Assembly: GCA_948146395.1 (NCBI GenBank)
Contig: OX411556.1
Span: 33,261,056 to 33,325,055 of the forward strand
Direction: 5' to 3'
Length of the DNA: 64,000 nucleotides
DNA from: Fragum whitleyi
Taxonomy: Eukaryota; Mollusca; Bivalvia; Cardiida; Cardiidae
Below the pieces are notes generated by a model that made no database searches, was not told the origin of the DNA, and saw only the letters and a list, made by a program, of their open reading frames with translations. The position numbers and the translations under genes were made by a program. Shown here one piece after another: positions 58,140 to 64,000 of the stretch; the first letter of the stretch is position 1, and every line of letters starts with the position of its first letter.

Positions 58140-58828
58140 TAGTGCCAAGCCTGGTCAGACTGCCAAAACTGATTTGGGTCGAAGCTTTTTGCACTTAACT
58201 AATTTTCTGAATCTAGAAAAATCTACAAACATTCCTGTGATTATGCTTTTTCTTCCTTTTTTTGAAATTCGATTTCTGCAATTCCCAGACGGTCCATTTT
58301 CGCGTGACGGGTCATATATCTATGACACGTCACGGAAAAAGGTACAATCCCAACGGTGATATTTGGAACAAAAAGAACTGGTCAAAATGACATCGACCAG
58401 CGGTCATTTTTCGAAATCATTCCATAGGAAGAAAGATTGTCATTAAAGATTTAAAATCCTTAAAAATCTAAAGATTTAAGATGAAAGGTTAAATGTTTCC
58501 GTCTTGGGACCCGAGCAGCCTGACAATAGTCGCTAGAAAACATATTCTCGTGATTGATGATTTAATACGCTAGTCGTCATGCAAAAAGTGGTCGTCTAAG
58601 AATTCCTAAATATGAAATATATTTTGGGAAAAAAAAGAGATTGTTTCATGAAAAGGTCAACCAGAGATCGCATGATATTTCCTTGTACATGAAGGTAGAA
58701 TGTTTTTTCTAGATTCGATGGATCAGGCAATGACGACAAATTTCTATCCTATTCAGCCTGCGCAGTCAAAGCCTTCTTACACTATTCGTGTTACCCAGTT
58801 TGGTCTTCTTTTGTGACGTGTCTCATAT
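58140..58828. mobile_element. Two foldback element B relatives
   Basis: A left-truncated copy ends at 58317 (ttttcgcgtgacgggtcat). A diverged copy runs 58321-58828 with ends tgacacgtcacggaaaa and tttgtgacgtgtctcat. Confidence 0.65.
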
Positions 58829-59947
58829 ACGTCTAATTGAAAGAACGTTATGGCAGAGGCAAGGGAAAATAATACAGTAGATATTGGTTTGTAACAGTTG
58901 GTATAGCCCGTTTGATTTCTAAATAGACCAACATTTCGCCGAAAATCTCAGAATCGAATAAATGAAGCGTATTTTTCTTGTCATTTCATATTTTCCATTT
59001 AATACCGTGAATATTTTTGTTTTCCAGAATTTTTGAAGAAGAAATAATGATTTTGTCCGTCCGTCTACATGTTAACTTTCTGCCTTTCATACCATTTTAT
59101 GTCCATAATAAACGGAATAGCGAGTTGTCTATCAAAAAAACTCTGATTTGCATAGGGACCGAGTCAAAAGGTGTAATAATTTTTGCAAGTCGTTTTAGTA
59201 AAAAATCGAATAATTTTGTAAGATTAATTTTGTAGATATTTTTACTTCCTTGGGATATCAAATCTGAGTGTATTCTGTATTTGTTAAAAGACTTTTTGAC
59301 CAGATAATTGATAATAGTTTTAATCAATTCTGAGATGAATCCCCTATTCCATTATTCAGACCAATCAAAAAGGATTATTTTACGAAGTCGTTGGGATTTT
59401 CACGAGTTTAACTAGATAAGCAGGCGAGGAATAACGGTAAAAATCACGGGATATTTAAGTTTAAGATGTCCTGACCATCGATATGCTAATTAGTTTTTCC
59501 AAATATGGAATAATGGACATTCCTTCTGCTAAATGTTTAGTATCAAATCATGTGGTTTTTACTATTTGTTTACATTTTCTAACAACTAAACAGCCTTCAC
59601 CACCCATCGTGTTTAAGAGCAGAAAATGCGAAAATATTATCATAAACTAGCTGGACAAAATCATTATTTCAAAATCATTTTGTTTCCAAAACTTATTTTC
59701 TTTTGGAATGGTGTTAAAATGAAATTTATATTTTACCACATAGAAATCCTTCATTTAAACGCAACTTTATGTAATTGATGAAAAGGTTGGCCCATATTGA
59801 AGTAAAACAAACATCCTTAATCGGTGACTCAGCGCTAAGCGAAATCGTACCAAACGATCATTTTATTTCCCCCAATGTCTTCCTTACTATAAATGGAATA
59901 ATTGTTAAATTGCTCAGTGATATAGTTTCAATGTGGGACCTGGTATT
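58829..59947. other. Nothing recognised
   Basis: AT-rich. Opposed frames at 59017 (plus) and 59097 (minus) are taken as chance. No TM1 or TM2 exon seen. Confidence 0.55.
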
Positions 59948-60766
59948 ACAGTTAACAACATCGTGAAAATGACAAGATGAATGATTTTGGAATGGTTTTG
60001 GGATGTAATTGAGTGAGTGTGCGGAGCGAGTTTTGAGCGAAATTAATGGGAGGTAAACCAATATCGCAATTTTTGTTCAAGATGAACAAAATTAGCGATA
60101 TTTATTGCCTCCCTTTAATAAAATACGCATAGAAGTTCTATTAATAATTTCCAGTTCTTCAAGAATCTATCAGACGCATACGATTTCAATTATGTAAATG
60201 AAATCGCGATATTTTTCTATATATATTTATTTTCAATGTTGTTGGTAATTGTATCTTTTTTAGTTATTTTGGAGCGTTTTTGGTCGATATGAGGGAGTGT
60301 TTGCAGGGCTCGTGTTTGACCCTTAAACCAGGGGTTTGACTCCCCAAAATCCAATTTTGACCCTCTCAAATTTCCTGCGGGGGGTCATTTTAATCTTATG
60401 ATTTTCCATTGGCGCAAGCTAAGCAATATCAAAAATTATATAGATCAATTGTTTTCTTCATACTATGACAAAAGATCTATAAATGATACAACATAAACAA
60501 TAAAGTGTGTCTACACTTAATTGTTTATGGTTTTTTTTCATTTATATAAATTACTGTAGAGACTGATAAGTTTTGATGTTTTGCTCTTTTTTGACCCCTA
60601 CAAAACCAGTTTTGACCCCCGGATTTTTTGGTCAAGGGGTAAATGACTCCCTAATTTAAAAAGCTAGCACAAGCCCTGGTTTGGACTGAGTAATTGGAGC
60701 GCTGTGTGAGCGATTTAGAATGGTTTTAATAGTGATGAATTTCAATTTCACGATGTAACTAACTGT
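59948..60766 (+). mobile_element. MITE-A copy split by a nested element
   Basis: Left part 59948-60303 and right part 60680-60766 are collinear with the reference copy (…gagtgtttg / gtttggactgagtaattgg…). The insert at 60304-60679 is a separate element. Hairpin at 60044-60117 is well kept. Confidence 0.85.
60304..60679 (+). mobile_element. CAGGGC-ended element nested in MITE-A
   Basis: Begins cagggctcgtg and ends cacaagccctg, a short imperfect TIR like hAT-type MITEs. Flanked by gtttg on both sides, a possible 5-base target duplication; hAT elements normally give 8. The interior is rich in TTTGACCCC on both strands. A partial relative lies at 43967-44238. Confidence 0.7.
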
Positions 60767-62346
60767 ATAAAGGAAGGTCTCTCTTCCTTTGACTTATCTT
60801 ATAACGCGAGCCAAATATGGTCACAATCATACATCAAATTTAAAACGATGGGCCTTTTCGAATAGCATTTTTAAGATACAGATAACCCGTCCTATTCACC
60901 TTCCCTACCCACTTCCTATCGATAGTCAACTAATTCAGTTGTTTATAAGCATGCGTGGAAATTCTTTGAAAACTTGTTTGCGGTCAGATCGATTCGAGAA
61001 ACCGTTTTTGCTATACGCAGAAATAAATAGGTGTACAAGAGTAATCAGTGTGACCCCACTGGATTTTGTGCCTTCTTTGTTCTAATTAAAATTGCACTCT
61101 TTTCCGGTGCTGTGGAAGGTTCCACAGAAAGGTTTTACCTTTGATCTCTTTAGCCTGTCATCTTCATTCAATGTCCTACCTCAAAGTAAAAAAAAAAAAA
61201 AAAAATAAAAAAAAATCTAGGGAAACTCCCTTCAACTTTCGGGGTTCCCAAGCTTAAGTAGAGGTATCGTCTTTTTTCCACCTATGAAGAGGACAGTTAC
61301 TTTGGGTACAACCCCCACCCGTTATCCGCCCTTTCTCAAAGGAAATCGTTCACAGAGGTCAACTCAAGCGTTAAATCGAAGAAGAGATGCTAAACCATAT
61401 GAAAAGGACAAAATGAGCACACGGGTTACTATTTACTCTCAAAAATAACGTTTCAGTGTCGCACTACTTTTTCTAAAGGATCTATTTTTACCATACAATG
61501 ACCCCCGGAAGAAAATTCCAATGAGGTCACTCCAATCATTATCTGAGTAACTAAATTTAGTGGCTTACGCGTATCTTACTAACGGTTTATTCTGACCTTT
61601 TCGTTGAAAATCAACCGGCTGTCTTGAGATGTTATGAAGAACAGAGAACAATACATTTGTTCCTAAATACAGACACTTTTCTCCTCTAGTGTCAATAAAT
61701 CATAAGAAATGTGCTATAAATTGGGAGGATCGTGCCAGAATCTATAACAACAGTCCTTGTTAAAGATCGGGTTGAACCATCATTAAATTGATGGAGTGCG
61801 GCAAGTTAATTGATATTTATAGAATACTCGTGACAGGCCCTTGTAACTAGTGTTTAAAGGCGGGATATAATTTCGTTTTAAACTTTTTATTTTGATGTAT
61901 ATTCCATCCAATATAGCCTTAAAATTACTAAATTACTGGTTAATTATTAATTGAACAAAAAGGATCCTGCGATATTTTATATCTGAATTACGGATTCGAG
62001 AGTTTCTTTGGCTTGAACATACACGAAATTTAACTACAATTTTGACAATATTATTATTATTATTATTCCCATCATCATTACTATCTTTATTATTCTATAT
62101 CGTTTTTTTATTAATAAGAGTTCCATTTCGCTAATATATGCGATGGATTGACCGAACAAAATGAAGAATATCGCTTCATTTTTTCATGGATGCTTGAAAA
62201 TCAACCAATGCGGTAACACATGAAATATGCCGTTCATGTAAGCAATCATAGCGTTTGCAGGAAGTGATATCATACGTTTTTAAAATCAAATTTGATTTGA
62301 TACGGGTTATACACGAATATGGAAAATTCCTTTAACTCAATCTTAG
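60767..62346. other. Nothing recognised apart from an A tract
   Basis: A 98-codon plus frame at 60789 has no motif. A (TAT)n patch is at 62049-62066. Confidence 0.5.
61189..61217. repeat. A-rich tract
   Basis: Seventeen A, then taaaaaaaaat. A run of gaaact and ttcggggttccc follows; possible retroposon tail. Confidence 0.7.
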
Positions 62347-62588
62347 ATGAGCATGTGCGTGACATTTCCAACAATTGCAAATGCACACAAAGCAAAGGCT
62401 CTAGCCAGTCTGTGCATTCGCACAGCCTGACCAGGGTCTTCACTATGCGATTTGAGATATAGAAAGATACTAAATCATTTCATACTTAGGCAATACTCTT
62501 CATTTACGCTAGGTGACGGTCTGGACTGATAAATGTTTGTATCTCACACAGATGTCAAATTGTTGGAAATGACGTGCACAGGCTCTGA
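62347..62588. mobile_element. Foldback element C, fourth copy
   Basis: Ends atgagcatgtgcgtgacatt and aaatgacgtgcacaggctct; inner palindrome gtctgtgcattcgcacagcc. Confidence 0.8.
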
Positions 62589-62811
62589 TTATATTTGTAG
62601 TACGGAGTGCATTCTAATCCGTCGTAACCAAACATAGCGAGTTACTTGCTTAACGGCTTACGGTGTCCGCTCGATTACCACACAGTTTCATGAATGTCGT
62701 AGAAAATGTAATTGCGTCTTTAGAAAAAGCATTATTTCTTTTAAAAAATCGTTATGTAATACGAAGATCGCAAACATCGCATTGCTGCCGTGCGGACGCA
62801 CACGATGTACA

Positions 62812-63629
62812 GTTAAGGTTCATGTAAAGTGTTTGAGACCCAATATTTAGGGCACTTCATTAGCCAAGAAAAAGCAGTATGTCCAGGTATATTGTATATC
62901 AAAATGAAGCTATTCGTGAGCACAAGCAGTTAGGCAACATAAGAGTGTCATAACTATAGTGGTATGATCAAAACATTGTGGAAAAGGGTCATTTTGTACA
63001 GAACAAGCAATTGCATGACGGTTCCATAAAATTGCCCCATATTTTAGCAAAGTACAGTCTGAGGTACCATCCAGGTAGTGCTACAACCTTTAAGTTAGTT
63101 AGATATAAAACTCAGTCTCAAAAGGCTCTTTTGAAACAATCAATTTCCATTTATTTTGTCAACATACATGTCAAACCGGTTTGGTCTGTTTTCAAAATAG
63201 ATGTACCTTACAGGTATATAAACAATGAATGTCTATTTATGTTGTGATAACACACCATACCCTATTAGAATGACATATTTGAAATATGTGTTTATAAAAT
63301 AAGTCAAAATAAATTGCTTGCATAACTACGTTTTGGGGTTGAGATTTATACCTTTGGATGTAGCACTACCTGGACGGTACTTTAGGCTAGACTTTGTTAA
63401 AATATGGGCCAATTTTATCCAACAGTCATGCAGTTGCTTGTTCTGTACAAAATGACCCTTTTCCACAATGTTTGGCTATATCGCTATAATTATAACAGTC
63501 TTATGTTTTTCAACTGCTTGTGCTCATAAATAGCTTCATTTTGATATATAATATTCCTGGACATAATGTTTTTCTTTGCAAACGAATGCCCTTAAAATTG
63601 GGTCTCAAACACTTTACATGAACCTTAAC
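62812..63629. mobile_element. Long inverted repeat / foldback element
   Basis: Two arms of about 275 bases, 62812-63087 and 63357-63629, are imperfect complements: gttaaggttcatgtaaagtg at one edge and cactttacatgaaccttaac at the other. Arms also share gtcattttgtacagaacaag and taccatccaggtagtgctac. The spacer is 269 bases. A fragment of the spacer and one arm edge recurs at 43605-43735 (ggcttgcataattacctttt). No transposase motif; the 89-codon frame at 62978 is arm sequence. Confidence 0.85.
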
Positions 63630-63751
63630 AAGGCTGGGTTCTATTAAAAACAAACACACACACACGCATATATATATTTCATTTCGATGTATAGATCTAA
63701 AAATATTTCAGTGTGTATTAATGGGATTAAGCTTTGAGCCCAGTAATTTTT

Positions 63752-63864
63752 GTTGCCTAGCAACCAATCATTTTTTGAAAGGGCTTGCGGTGCGTTCAAG
63801 ATGGACGGCTCGCTATAAATGATGTTCGCGGCGAGTGCTTATGCATCCCGAACGCGGGCGTGGC
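63752..63864 (+). promoter_or_regulatory. Candidate promoter: X-box, CCAAT, TATA-like, GC box
   Basis: GTTGCCTAGCAAC (63752-63764) is a good RFX X-box and runs into CCAAT (63763-63767). Then TATAAAT (63814-63820) lies in a CpG-richer stretch (gttcgcggcgagtg) followed by gggcgtggc (63856-63864). This is the only such cluster in the right part. It could serve a gene to the right of the window. Confidence 0.4.
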
Positions 63865-64000
63865 TTAAACATTTAAAAGTAAACGACTGTCTTATAAACT
63901 CCCGGATTTTGATATGCGCTCAGTATGACATTACGATAGCGAACGTATAAAAATATGCCAATGCTTTACACAAAAGGCATGTTCAATAAACATATGAAAT

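Overview
The window looks like nuclear DNA of a marine mollusc, most likely a bivalve. It is AT-rich, has split genes with canonical GT-AG splice sites, carries a rhodopsin-family neuropeptide receptor of invertebrate type, and is packed with short DNA transposons (MITEs), tRNA-derived SINEs and microsatellites. I see no bacterial operons, rRNA or CRISPR arrays. The taxon is an inference from style, not from a marker gene.

Only two protein-coding loci are well supported. The first is a G-protein-coupled receptor gene on the minus strand, entering from beyond the right edge or from an exon I could not find: a TM3/DRY exon (55617-55752), a TM4-TM5 exon (45024-45250), and two homologous TM6-TM7-tail exons (37159-37584 and 31744-32163). 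Exon phases match across all joins (phase 1, then phase 0). Either last exon can therefore be joined to the same upstream exons, and both end in T-D-L, a PDZ-ligand-like C terminus. The exons resemble the galanin / allatostatin-A / kisspeptin receptor clade. The TM3 exon abuts a ~1 kb array of ~125-bp repeats (55709-56706) that copies its splice acceptor and first ~14 codons seven more times.

The second locus is a plus-strand Mutator-like transposase of 622 residues (48085-49953) lying inside the receptor intron. It has a TATA box, sits between two 474-bp, almost identical direct repeats (46725-47198 and 50464-50937), and is followed 73 bases after its stop codon by a sequence that satisfies every pairing and core position of a hammerhead ribozyme (50027-50082). 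A second hammerhead-like motif of the Penelope/retrozyme style lies at 34236-34292, beside a 114-bp (TA)n tract.

The rest is repeat-rich. From left to right: a decayed array with nine RFX X-box palindromes about 165 bp apart (6050-7408); a broken mariner transposase (7770-8290); two piggyBac-like MITEs; more than 20 copies of one TA-flanked MITE with a strong internal hairpin; an inverted pair of 0.82-kb mariner-like elements (24731-25564 and 28322-29143); two SINE families, with two copies bounded by clear target-site duplications; several nested foldback elements; an 818-bp long inverted repeat near the right end (62812-63629); and a possible promoter with X-box, CCAAT and TATA-like motifs at 63752-63864. 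I found no other convincing genes. Most other short open frames overlap repeats or look like chance.
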